Source: LMUY01 sp964244585 (lineage in GTDB: Bacteria > Pseudomonadota > Alphaproteobacteria > Acetobacterales > Acetobacteraceae). From it: a stretch of DNA of 64,000 nucleotides. The DNA lies in contig CAXTJM010000004.1 in assembly GCA_964244585.1 (NCBI GenBank), forward strand, positions 1-64,000, in the 5' to 3' direction. The notes under the pieces are model-generated. The model was given only the letters and a program-made list of their open reading frames with translations, did not search any database and had not been told where the DNA came from. Of this stretch, positions 17,860-24,786 are shown piece after piece; positions within the stretch are counted from its first letter, which is position 1; each line of letters opens with the position of its first letter. The position numbers were made by a program, and so were the translations under genes.

Positions 17860-18745
17860 TAGCCACCCGCGGCTTATACGCCCCACGCTTCTTCGCCGGC
17901 CCCGCATGGGCATCGATCAGCGCCACCACATCCTCCATGCTCCACAACGTCGTGGACAGACCAGCCGCCATCGCCGGGCTGCACCGCAGAGTCTTGTGTT
18001 GCCGCACGAAGTTATACCAGGTGGTGTAGAGGGCAACCATGTGCTCGTGGTTCTCGACCTTCTTGGAGAAGGCGTTCGTCAGCCGTGTGAACCGACGCAT
18101 GGACATCCGCATCGTGAGATTCTGCCGCTCCACGTAGGACGTGGAGACATGCGCCTTCTCAGGGCTGCCGGTGACGCGCTCTTTGCGGATGCCCGTGCAA
18201 TCCGCCGGGCTGTAGCGGCCCTTCGCGCTTTCAGGTGAGGCGCCATAAATCTTAATGAGCTGGGCATAGTCCACGTCGATACCGAATGCGCCCTCTACCG
18301 CGTCCAGGTAGGCCTTGTGGCCGTCCGTGGTGAGCTGCACACGCCCGGCAAGGCGAGCGGCAACGTCCTGCATGAACTCGTGCGCGTAACCCGCGTCCCG
18401 ACCGCCCACGAGGTAGCTGACGATAAGCTTGTTCTCGGCATCCAACGCGGTCCACGTCCACAGGTCGCCAGCGTCCTGTGGGGCGGCCTTGGCGGTCGCG
18501 ACGTTCTTCGCCTTGGCATAATTGAACGACCAGATTTCATCGCACTGCACGCGCTTGCTGCGGACGTTCCGTACTGTCTCGTCATGGTGCTTGGCGCAAG
18601 CTTCGCCCGCGTCTTCCAGCAGCTTCGTCACCGTGTTGATGGACACGTCCGCGATGCGAGAGATGGACCGCATGGAACTGCCCTTGCAGAGGAGGGTCAG
18701 GATGTGGGCTCGCTTGGCGGACGTGAGCTTGTTCATGCTGAACAT
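17846..18745 (-). CDS. IS1-family transposase (single-frame type)
   Basis: A 299-residue DDE transposase. The helix-turn-helix region is MRSISRIADVSINTVTKLLE, and the catalytic residues are the aspartates in VQCDEIWSF and LTTDGHKAYL and the glutamate in STSYVERQNLTMRMSMRRF, a very conserved IS1-like block. It is a single open frame, as in the ISMhu11-type subgroup, not the frameshifted InsAB of classical IS1. The ATG at 18745 is chosen; MNKLTSAKR three codons later is the usual first conserved block. It looks intact, so the element may still be mobile. Confidence 0.85.
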   Translation of the reverse strand: MFSMNKLTSAKRAHILTLLCKGSSMRSISRIADVSINTVTKLLEDAGEACAKHHDETVRNVRSKRVQCDEIWSFNYAKAKNVATAKAAPQDAGDLWTWTALDAENKLIVSYLVGGRDAGYAHEFMQDVAARLAGRVQLTTDGHKAYLDAVEGAFGIDVDYAQLIKIYGASPESAKGRYSPADCTGIRKERVTGSPEKAHVSTSYVERQNLTMRMSMRRFTRLTNAFSKKVENHEHMVALYTTWYNFVRQHKTLRCSPAMAAGLSTTLWSMEDVVALIDAHAGPAKKRGAYKPRVANVSV

Positions 18746-18775
18746 GATATGAACTTCTATGCTTACTGGCAAGCA

Positions 18776-19870
18776 CTACTTCACGACGCGGAGAGCCGGT
18801 CGCTGGTTCTGCGATCCTCCCGTGATCTCGGGTCGGTACATGTCCTGGAACTCTGTCACGGTTAGGAGCAGAAGGTTTGCCATCTCCCCGTGAGAGTAAC
18901 CCAGTTTATTGACATGGAACGCGACCATTTGCCGAAGAAGCTTAGGGAATTCCTTGGAAGGCTCGTTCGGTTCCCTCTTTCTATAACCCAGCTGGCTCAT
19001 TTCGATCCAAAACATCTTGGACTGATATGGAGTAATTACCTTGAGCTGACTCGCGCGCATGGCGATAGCCGCCATCGACGACTTCCAATACATCTTTAAA
19101 TTGGCTACCTGCCGTAGGTCAAACCTACGCAACTGATGCCGAATCTCGTCTGCCGGCAGCAAAAACGCACCAGCAAATGCGTCGGCCTCGTCTTCCATCT
19201 CCTCGTCACTTTTCACTTCAAGTGTGTGAAGCGTCATATGTCCCAACTCATGAGCAAGGGTGTGCCTTACTCGATCAGCGGGAGCGTCGGTGTTCACAAA
19301 AAACAGCACCGGGAAACCGTCCAGGCGCTGGCTCATGGCATCAATAAGGTCGGTGCCGAAATCGCATGGAATGACAATCCCGCCATGGTCCTCAAGGAGT
19401 TCCACCATGTTTGGTATCGGCCCAGATGGCAGAAGCCACATCTCTCTCAGAGACCGGGCGGCTTCCTCAGTGGTTAATTGAGTCTTCCCCCTGCCCCTAT
19501 ACTCATTCCGGTCAATCTCTGGAATGAAGGCGTTTGTGCTGAACGGAAACGACACCAGCATTTTTGCCAGGTGTATCCGCCGGATATTCATCTCTGCCAC
19601 GATACGCGCAAGCGCTTTGGCTGAAAGCTTTTTCCGACGCCGATAGTGGAAGGGCGGCAGCCCATAAGGGCGGCCCGGCTCAAGGAAAAAGTTGACCGGA
19701 TAACGCAGCACCGCAGCCACATCTTCAACAAACGCCGTTGGAGGCTCGCTAAGCCCGGTCTCGTACTTTGAGACTGTGCCTTGCCCCGCCTTGAGCTGCA
19801 GGGCCAAGTCGGCCTGCGTCAGCCCCCTGGCGTCCCGTGCCAGGATCAGCATGTAAGGATTGAAAGCCAT
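18776..19870 (-). CDS. Xre-type HTH plus ImmA/IrrE metallopeptidase protein
   Basis: A 364-residue two-domain protein. Residues 5-60 form an Xre helix-turn-helix (LTQADLALQLKAGQGTVSKYETG). An ImmA/IrrE zinc-peptidase domain follows, with the HTLAHELGHMTLH metal-binding motif near residue 215 and the downstream acidic EDEADAFAGAFLLP. Proteins of this class bind DNA and are switched by cleavage of themselves or of a partner; they control phage lysogeny, mobile-element transfer or toxin genes. It lies 8 bp after the unknown 182-residue gene, so both are co-transcribed. It is a passenger of the IS1-family element and is likely autoregulatory. Confidence 0.85.
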   Translation of the reverse strand: MAFNPYMLILARDARGLTQADLALQLKAGQGTVSKYETGLSEPPTAFVEDVAAVLRYPVNFFLEPGRPYGLPPFHYRRRKKLSAKALARIVAEMNIRRIHLAKMLVSFPFSTNAFIPEIDRNEYRGRGKTQLTTEEAARSLREMWLLPSGPIPNMVELLEDHGGIVIPCDFGTDLIDAMSQRLDGFPVLFFVNTDAPADRVRHTLAHELGHMTLHTLEVKSDEEMEDEADAFAGAFLLPADEIRHQLRRFDLRQVANLKMYWKSSMAAIAMRASQLKVITPYQSKMFWIEMSQLGYRKREPNEPSKEFPKLLRQMVAFHVNKLGYSHGEMANLLLLTVTEFQDMYRPEITGGSQNQRPALRVVK

Positions 19871-19878
19871 GGGATCGC

Positions 19879-20427
19879 TTACAGGCGACCTTGGCGCGTG
19901 ACATCAATCCAGACCCTATCGCCTGCCCTGCGATCTTCGCGCGGGACGATCGCTCCGCACCACATTACCCCACGCCCTATCGGCCTAGCGACCTGCGTCC
20001 GTTCCACTACCGACGCCGTGCGATCAAGGAGGTAACCAGCCGTCAGCCGAACCGGCGGCATAGGTAGACCGGGCAAATCTTGCCCGGCGTCGAAATCCTG
20101 CGCCTGCTTCGTCGGATAGTTCCGAGACTTCCCGTCCTCATCCATTTTCTTGAGGCGGATGACCACATTGGGGCGCTCAAACAGCCAAAGCTTTTGACCG
20201 CGGATATCAAGCTGCCGGACGTCGGCCATCTCCCCAAAGCGCCGTTCGCAATCGGCCATCATGTGGCAGTACGTGCAGGCGGCTTGTGCCCGGGGGTCAA
20301 GTTCAATCAGGTCTGCCGGGCTATAGGCCCGATACCGTGAGTGAGCGCTCCTTGCCACCTGATCGAATGTGTCAAGGAGGTCGTCGCCCAGGGCGTCCAT
20401 CGTCTCTTGCATGGTGCGGTTCGGCAT
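19879..20427 (-). CDS. Unknown partner of the Xre/ImmA protein, candidate toxin or effector
   Basis: A 182-residue protein without a fold I recognise. Visible features are RYRAYSPADLIELDPRAQAACTYC and, about seven residues later, C in DCERRFG, a possible zinc-binding cysteine set. A later beta-rich part follows (KLWLFERPNVVIRLKKMD, AGYLLDRTASVVERTQVARP). It has no signal or membrane segment. It directly precedes the Xre/ImmA gene, the usual order for a toxin or effector followed by its regulator, so a toxin role is inferred from context alone. A GGAGG site lies about 12 bp before the ATG. Confidence 0.6.
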   Translation of the reverse strand: MPNRTMQETMDALGDDLLDTFDQVARSAHSRYRAYSPADLIELDPRAQAACTYCHMMADCERRFGEMADVRQLDIRGQKLWLFERPNVVIRLKKMDEDGKSRNYPTKQAQDFDAGQDLPGLPMPPVRLTAGYLLDRTASVVERTQVARPIGRGVMWCGAIVPREDRRAGDRVWIDVTRQGRL

Positions 20428-20484
20428 AGCTGGTCATCACCTCCAGGTGGCTGACCCTGCACAAGCTTCGACCATAAGTCGAGA

Positions 20485-20506
20485 AAAATATTCCTCAAAA
20501 TATTCC
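20485..20506. promoter_or_regulatory. Tandem 10-bp direct repeat upstream of the Xre/ImmA operon
   Basis: AAAATATTCC occurs at 20485-20494 and again at 20497-20506, a 12-bp period, 58-79 bp before the start of the 182-residue gene. This AT-rich spot in GC-rich DNA probably holds the promoter and could be the operator bound by the Xre protein. The role is inferred from position. Confidence 0.45.
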
Positions 20507-20514
20507 CGGAGCGC

Positions 20515-20745
20515 CTACGTCGTTGTTTTCCAACGCCCCGCCGCCGCCTTCTTCGCGATCTCCTTCCGCTGCTCCACCGTCAGGCTCCGAGCCCGGGCGG
20601 CCCCGCCCAGCTTCCCGAGCTGCGCCGCCGCACTGGCGACGGCCTCGCGCTCGTCCTCCTCCTCACCGGTTGCGATTCGCATGACCTTCACGGCGTTGCC
20701 GATCACGTCGGCGGGACGCTTCTCGCCTCGGGGGCCTCTAGGCAT
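20515..20745 (-). CDS. Small basic KGGxAR-type protein, passenger gene
   Basis: A 76-residue basic protein with the pattern LGKLGGAARARSLTVEQRKEI, then AKKAAAGRW. This motif recurs in small, possibly nucleic-acid-binding proteins on plasmids and mobile elements in alphaproteobacteria; their role is not established. An acidic stretch (TGEEEDEREA) precedes it. Its ATG overlaps the preceding gene by 8 bp, so the two are coupled. It ends about 88 bp before the start of the 182-residue gene, leaving room for a separate promoter there. Confidence 0.65.
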   Translation of the reverse strand: MPRGPRGEKRPADVIGNAVKVMRIATGEEEDEREAVASAAAQLGKLGGAARARSLTVEQRKEIAKKAAAGRWKTTT

Positions 20746-20968
20746 CTTCTTGTCTCCAATCGTCTCCGCAGCGAACCCATCGTTCTGAGAACCGCCCGTC
20801 CTGAGATTTGAGGATGACAGAACCGACTGGCCAGCTCTGAACCGCCACGATTTTTAGAACGATGCTCCGGGCCTCTTCGTCAGAGAAAAGGTTCAGGGTG
20901 AGCGGGAAGAGATGCGGTTTGACGTCTCCGGCAGAGTCGACGCTGTAAATCTGGAACGTGTATTCCAT
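20738..20968 (-). CDS. Hypothetical protein, first passenger gene of the element
   Basis: A 76-residue protein that I do not recognise. It reads YTFQIYSVDSAGDVKPHL at the start and ends in an acidic tail; the predicted fold is mixed alpha/beta, with a tryptophan-containing middle (VAVQSWPVGSVIL). The start could be ATG 20968 or ATG 20977; neither has an ideal ribosome-binding site. It is the first gene inside the right end of the element, about 80 bp from the right terminal repeat, and is coupled to the KGGxAR gene by an 8-bp overlap. Confidence 0.5.
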   Translation of the reverse strand: MEYTFQIYSVDSAGDVKPHLFPLTLNLFSDEEARSIVLKIVAVQSWPVGSVILKSQDGRFSERWVRCGDDWRQEDA

Positions 20969-21049
20969 ACTTCCCATCCGCCCGATGCTTTCCGCTAAGC
21001 ATATAGCAGGCCGGGGCGGGATGCGAGCGGGCCGGCTAGGTCGGCCTAG

Positions 21050-21069
21050 TTTCAAACTGAGACACTACC
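21050..21069 (-). repeat. Right terminal inverted repeat of the IS1-family element
   Basis: Exact reverse complement of the left terminal repeat over 20 bases. The target duplication follows directly. Confidence 0.9.
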
Positions 21070-21077
21070 CTGAAGGC
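21070..21077. repeat. Target-site duplication, right (8 bp)
   Basis: CTGAAGGC, identical to 17354-17361. Removing the element and one copy restores a continuous reading frame LKAHEETIRHTIEYTAGRKAF. Confidence 0.85.
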
Positions 21078-21286
21078 GCATGAGGAGACGATCCGGCACA
21101 CCATCGAATACACGGCTGGCCGGAAGGCGTTCGGGGCGTCACGGCACGGGCTTCATGAACGAAACCCCGGTGAGCCGCGCCTACCGGGATCATCGCTTGT
21201 TGTCTATCGGGGGTGGGGCGGATGAAGTGATGCTGTCCCTCATCAGCAAGCCCATGGGCACGGTGCCCGGCCGCACCGCATTGCTG
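21070..21286 (+). pseudogene. Acyl-CoA dehydrogenase remnant, interrupted by the IS1-family element
   Basis: One frame across the right target duplication reads LKAHEETIRHTIEYTAGRKAFG, the helix that precedes the flavin-contact region in acyl-CoA dehydrogenases. A second frame, offset by one base, reads SRAYRDHRLLSIGGGADEVML and ISKPMGTVPGR, the C-terminal YRD-IGGG(T/A)xE(I/V)M signature with the catalytic-glutamate region. About 100 residues between the two parts are missing, and the N-terminal two-thirds are absent left of the element apart from a few codons before 17361. The gene was therefore already decayed, or was decaying, when or after the element inserted. Confidence 0.65.
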
Positions 21287-21321
21287 CTGGCGGCGCACGA
21301 TCCACGCGACCCGTACTCCTT

Positions 21322-21948
21322 CTATTCGGTCATCATCTCCCGCCGGCGAAGCACCGGCAGCTTTGCCCGGTCCTCACGCTGCTTCGGGGTCATGCCCAGC
21401 CAGAGCTGCAGCAGCCCGAAGACCATCCGGGTCGGGCGGGCCAGGTCCAACGCCAGCGCTTCCTCCATGCCGTACCAACGCAGGCCCTCCAGTTCACCGG
21501 AGCCGGCCAGCGTGCCGCTGACCGCCCGGGCGTCCACCACGAAGAAACGTGCGTTGAACCGCACCGGCTGGTCGGGCGGCGTGATCGCGCGGCCCAGATA
21601 GTCGAAACCGGACAGGTCCGGCGGGCTGCCCAGGGTGAGACCGGTTTCCTCCTCCAGTTCGCGGGCTGCCGCCACGCCCAGGGCGTGGGCCAGGCGCGGC
21701 TTGCAGGACTTCCCGACCATGGCCAGCACGTGCGTCCCCATCGGCCCTGCAACAGGCGCCGTAGCGTCCGCCCGGTCCACCGCGCCGCCGGGGAACACCA
21801 GGCGGTTGGGCATGAAGCGGTGGCCGGCGCCCCGCATGCCCATCAGGATCTCGGGCTGCAGCCCATCGCCGCGCAGCACCAGCAGGCTGGCGGCATGGCG
21901 GGCGCGCACGGCAGCAGCGGGCTTGGCCGTCATGGCGGTATCGGACAT
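21322..21948 (-). CDS. Nudix hydrolase (NUDT19-like, split box)
   Basis: A 208-residue Nudix protein. FPGGAVDRAD and, after an insertion of about 35 residues, GVAAARELEEETGL make up the Nudix box (GGx...REUxEExGU); the spaced arrangement resembles NUDT7/NUDT19-type CoA or acyl-CoA pyrophosphatases. It hydrolyses a nucleoside diphosphate linked to another moiety; the substrate is not determined, though the adjacent acyl-CoA dehydrogenase remnant suggests CoA chemistry. The ATG at 21948 lies 4 bp after the antiporter remnant's stop; a second ATG at 21933 is possible. Confidence 0.82.
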   Translation of the reverse strand: MSDTAMTAKPAAAVRARHAASLLVLRGDGLQPEILMGMRGAGHRFMPNRLVFPGGAVDRADATAPVAGPMGTHVLAMVGKSCKPRLAHALGVAAARELEEETGLTLGSPPDLSGFDYLGRAITPPDQPVRFNARFFVVDARAVSGTLAGSGELEGLRWYGMEEALALDLARPTRMVFGLLQLWLGMTPKQREDRAKLPVLRRREMMTE

Positions 21949-21952
21949 CGGC

Positions 21953-22234
21953 CTAGTGCTCCATGCCGTCGAAGCCAAGCAGGGCGGCGGCCTGCCGGAT
22001 GGTCCAGCCCTGCACCACCAGCGAGGCGACGACGGTGCCGAACGCGATGCCGAACAGCCGCTCCCCACCCGGCGCGCCCTGCAGGACGGGGATGATCCTC
22101 AGGTAGATCGGCACCGCGCCGCGCAATCCGACCCAGGCCGCGGGGGCGCAGACCAGCCCGGCGAAGATGCTGAGCAGGCCGAGCGCGCCGCCGAGCAGGA
22201 TGAGGTCATGCGCGTGTTCCACTACCGCTTGCAT
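21953..22234 (-). pseudogene. NhaP2/CvrA-type cation:proton antiporter remnant
   Basis: This frame starts with a normal antiporter N-terminus (HAHDLILLGGALGLLSIFAGL) and then jumps directly to a late membrane region of the same family (AWVGLRGAVPIYLRIIPVL, then FGTVVASLVVQGWTI). About 300 residues between them have been lost in frame, leaving 93 codons. Full-length proteins have 12-13 helices, so this fragment cannot transport. It precedes the Nudix gene by 4 bp and may still help its translation. Confidence 0.65.
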
Positions 22235-22303
22235 AACCCAGCCGGCGCCAGGATTGAACCCGGCGGGCGGGTCCCCGTTGAACGGCGAAACAGGAGCGCG
22301 TGC

Positions 22304-22684
22304 ATGGCCACCATTCGTCATCTGAACCCGCACGACCCGGCGCCGGAGGGAGGCCACTCCGTCGTCGTCATGCGCCGCTTCGACGAGGACGACCCGCACA
22401 AGGTCGTGGTGGAGATCACGCTGACCCACGGCCGCGGCCTGCCGGAGCGGACCCACCCCGTGGACCCGGCCGGTCATGCCATGGGCCTGGAGGACGCCAT
22501 CGCAGCGGCGTGCCGGGTCGCCGACCAGGAGGGCATCGAACAGGTGAGCGTCATCGATCGCACGTCCGGACCGCGGGAGCGCGACATCCAGCAGCATGGC
22601 GGCGACCACAGCGTGCACATGGAACGCCTGGACGACGACGACCTGGAGGAGGGCGAGGCCGGGCCGGACATGCGCCGGCGCTGA
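22304..22684 (+). CDS. Hypothetical acidic protein
   Basis: A 126-residue acidic soluble protein that I do not recognise. A conserved-looking core reads VVMRRFDEDDPHKVVVEITL, followed by a helix GLEDAIAAACRVADQEGIEQV and a very acidic end (LDDDDLEEGEAG). CAGGAG lies 8 bp before the ATG. It precedes the SUF regulator by about 140 bp on the same strand but probably has its own promoter. The fold looks like a small alpha/beta domain; no catalytic motif is seen. Confidence 0.6.
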   Translation: MATIRHLNPHDPAPEGGHSVVVMRRFDEDDPHKVVVEITLTHGRGLPERTHPVDPAGHAMGLEDAIAAACRVADQEGIEQVSVIDRTSGPRERDIQQHGGDHSVHMERLDDDDLEEGEAGPDMRRR

Positions 22685-22790
22685 ACACCGTCAACCGCGC
22701 GCCGCCGCCATCGTTTCCCTCCGCACGGTGAGGGATTCGTGCCGGCGCGGGGTTGACCTGGCAGGCCGCAGGCCTCATCTGGCGCATACC

Positions 22791-22805
22791 GGACCTTGGG
22801 GGTCC
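22791..22805. promoter_or_regulatory. Palindrome upstream of the Rrf2 regulator
   Basis: GGACC-TTGGG-GGTCC is a perfect 5-bp inverted repeat 18 bp before the regulator's ATG; a TTGACC -35-like hexamer lies at 22753-22758. It may be the autoregulatory site of the Rrf2 protein, but the arms are short and a chance match is possible. Confidence 0.3.
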
Positions 22806-22822
22806 CAATTGCAGCGGGTGCC

Positions 22823-23266
22823 ATGTTCAGGCTATCCAAACTCACCGACTACGCGGTCGTCGTGCTCATCCGCCTCTCGACGGTTGATGGCGTGCAGACC
22901 TCGCCCGGCGTGTCGCAGGCCACCGGCGTGCCCGAGCCGACGGTGGGCAAGGTGCTGAAGGCACTTGCCGCCTCCGGGCTGGTGGCGTCGCAACGCGGCG
23001 CCCGCGGCGGCTATCGCCTCATGCGGCCGCTTTCCGCGATCGCGGTGGCGGACGTGATCACCGCCATCGACGGCCCGATCGCAATGACGGCGTGTGTCGA
23101 GGGCTCGGGCTCGGCTTGCGAAGCCTCCCACACCTGCCCGGTGCGAGGCCGCTGGGACGCCGTCAACGACGCCGTGCGCGATGCCCTGGCGGCGATCACC
23201 CTGGCTGATATGGCTCCCGCGGCGCGGCCGTTTGCCGCGTCTTTCCTTTCCCTTCCCGCCGAATAG
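22823..23266 (+). CDS. Rrf2-family Fe-S cluster regulator of the SUF operon
   Basis: A 147-residue Rrf2/IscR-type repressor. The winged helix-turn-helix is at residues 1-60 (LTDYAVVVLIRLS, then VPEPTVGKVLKALAASGLV), followed by RGGYRL. Three cysteines are spaced TAC-VEGSGSAC-EASHTC, the pattern that binds a [2Fe-2S] cluster in IscR. It would sense cluster supply and control the downstream suf genes, which begin 12 bp after its stop and are therefore co-transcribed. The ATG at 22823 gives the typical MFRLSKLTDYA start. Confidence 0.88.
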   Translation: MFRLSKLTDYAVVVLIRLSTVDGVQTSPGVSQATGVPEPTVGKVLKALAASGLVASQRGARGGYRLMRPLSAIAVADVITAIDGPIAMTACVEGSGSACEASHTCPVRGRWDAVNDAVRDALAAITLADMAPAARPFAASFLSLPAE

Positions 23267-23277
23267 GACGCTCCCTC

Positions 23278-24786
23278 ATGGCAGCCGTCGCCGAGACGCT
23301 CGATACCGTCCAGTCCCTGACGCAATCCGGCTATAAATGGGGCTTCGAAACCGACATCGAGATGGATGTCGCGCCCAAGGGCCTGAGCACCGACACGATC
23401 CGCATGATCTCCGCCCGCAAGGGGGAGCCAGAATGGCTGCTGGCCTGGCGACTGAAGGCGTATGCGGCTTGGCTGCAGATGGCGGAGCCCGACTGGGCCA
23501 AGATCGGCTACCCGCCGATCGACTACCAGGACATCCACTACTACGCCGCGCCCAAGAAGAAAGACGGTCCGCGTTCGCTGGAAGAGGTCGATCCGGAGCT
23601 GCTGAAGACCTACGCCAAGCTTGGCATCCCCTTGAAGGAGCAGGCGATCCTGGCCGGCGTGGTGGGGGCCGACGGGGAGGTTGCGGCCGAGGGCGAAGCG
23701 CAGGGGCGCAATATCGCGGTGGATGCCGTGTTCGACAGCGTCTCCGTCGCGACGACGTTCCGCAAGAGCCTGTACGAGGCCGGCGTGATCTTCTGCCCGA
23801 TCTCCGAGGCGGTGCACGACCATCCCGACCTCGTGCGGCAATACCTCGGCAGCGTGGTGCCCGCGGCGGACAATTATTTCGCCGCGCTGAACAGCGCCGT
23901 GTTCACCGACGGTTCGTTCGTGTTCATCCCCAAGGGCGTTCGTTGCCCGATGGAGCTGTCCACCTATTTTCGCATCAATGCGAAGAACACCGGCCAGTTC
24001 GAGCGGACGCTGATCATCGCGGAAGAAGGCGCCAGCGTGTCCTACCTGGAAGGATGCACGGCGCCGCAACGGGACGAGAACCAGTTGCACGCGGCCGTGG
24101 TGGAGCTGGTTGCGATGGACGACGCGTCCATCAAGTACAGCACGGTGCAGAACTGGTATCCCGGCGACGCCAACGGTAAGGGCGGCATCTACAACTTCGT
24201 CACCAAGCGCGCGGCCTGCCGCGGCGCCCGCAGCAAGGTGAGCTGGACGCAGGTCGAGACCGGGTCCGCCATCACCTGGAAGTATCCGTCCTGCATCCTG
24301 CAGGGCGAGGACAGCGTGGGGGAGTTCTACTCCGTCGCCCTGACCAACAATCGGCAGCAGGCTGATACCGGCACCAAGATGATCCATATCGGCAAGGGCA
24401 GCCGGTCGACCATTGTCAGCAAGGGGATCAGCGCCGGGCGGTCGGACAACACCTATCGTGGGCTGGTCCGCATCATGCCGAAGGCGCATGGCGCGCGGAA
24501 CTTCACGCAATGCGATAGCCTGCTGATCGGCGACCAATGCGGCGCCCACACCGTGCCCTATATCGAAAGTCGCAATGCGACGGCGCAAGTGGAGCACGAG
24601 GCGACCACCAGCAAGATCAACGACGAGCAGTTGTTCTACTGTCGCCAGCGCGGTCTGAGCCAGGAAGACGCGGTGGGCTTGATCGTCAACGGCTTCTGCA
24701 AGGACGTGCTAAAGGAGTTGCCGATGGAATTCGCGGTGGAAGCACAGAAGCTGCTCGCCATCAGCCTTGAGGGTTCGGTCGGCTGA
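23278..24786 (+). CDS. sufB: Fe-S cluster assembly scaffold SufB
   Basis: A 502-residue beta-helix protein of the SufBC2D scaffold complex, on which Fe-S clusters are built. Recognisable blocks are GYKWGFETDIEMD near the start, SVATTFRKSLYEAGVIF, PKGVRCPMELSTYFRIN, SYLEGCTAP, and the C-terminal ATTSKINDEQLFYCRQRGL. The conserved cysteine in the core (GCTAP) and the length match the family. It is the first structural gene of the SUF operon and overlaps sufC by one base (TGATG). Confidence 0.97.
   Translation: MAAVAETLDTVQSLTQSGYKWGFETDIEMDVAPKGLSTDTIRMISARKGEPEWLLAWRLKAYAAWLQMAEPDWAKIGYPPIDYQDIHYYAAPKKKDGPRSLEEVDPELLKTYAKLGIPLKEQAILAGVVGADGEVAAEGEAQGRNIAVDAVFDSVSVATTFRKSLYEAGVIFCPISEAVHDHPDLVRQYLGSVVPAADNYFAALNSAVFTDGSFVFIPKGVRCPMELSTYFRINAKNTGQFERTLIIAEEGASVSYLEGCTAPQRDENQLHAAVVELVAMDDASIKYSTVQNWYPGDANGKGGIYNFVTKRAACRGARSKVSWTQVETGSAITWKYPSCILQGEDSVGEFYSVALTNNRQQADTGTKMIHIGKGSRSTIVSKGISAGRSDNTYRGLVRIMPKAHGARNFTQCDSLLIGDQCGAHTVPYIESRNATAQVEHEATTSKINDEQLFYCRQRGLSQEDAVGLIVNGFCKDVLKELPMEFAVEAQKLLAISLEGSVG

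Larger units (their letters stand above)
17362..21069. mobile_element. IS1-family element with passenger genes (transporter IS), about 3.7 kb
   Basis: Perfect 20-bp inverted repeats beginning GGTAGTGTCTCAG bound the element, and an 8-bp duplication flanks it. The ends start with GGT, as in IS1, and the transposase is IS1-like. Beyond the transposase it holds five other genes, all on the minus strand and packed with overlaps or short gaps. Base composition inside is visibly less GC-rich than the surroundings, particularly at 17560-17800 and 18940-19700. It interrupts a decayed acyl-CoA dehydrogenase gene. Ordinary IS1 elements are about 0.8 kb, so this is a cargo-carrying form. Confidence 0.85.

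Noticed and set aside
17846..18745. Reading the 17-21 kb region as an integrative conjugative or phage element because of the Xre/ImmA gene
   Set aside because: There is no integrase, relaxase or phage structural gene; terminal repeats, target duplication and an IS1-like transposase explain the borders.
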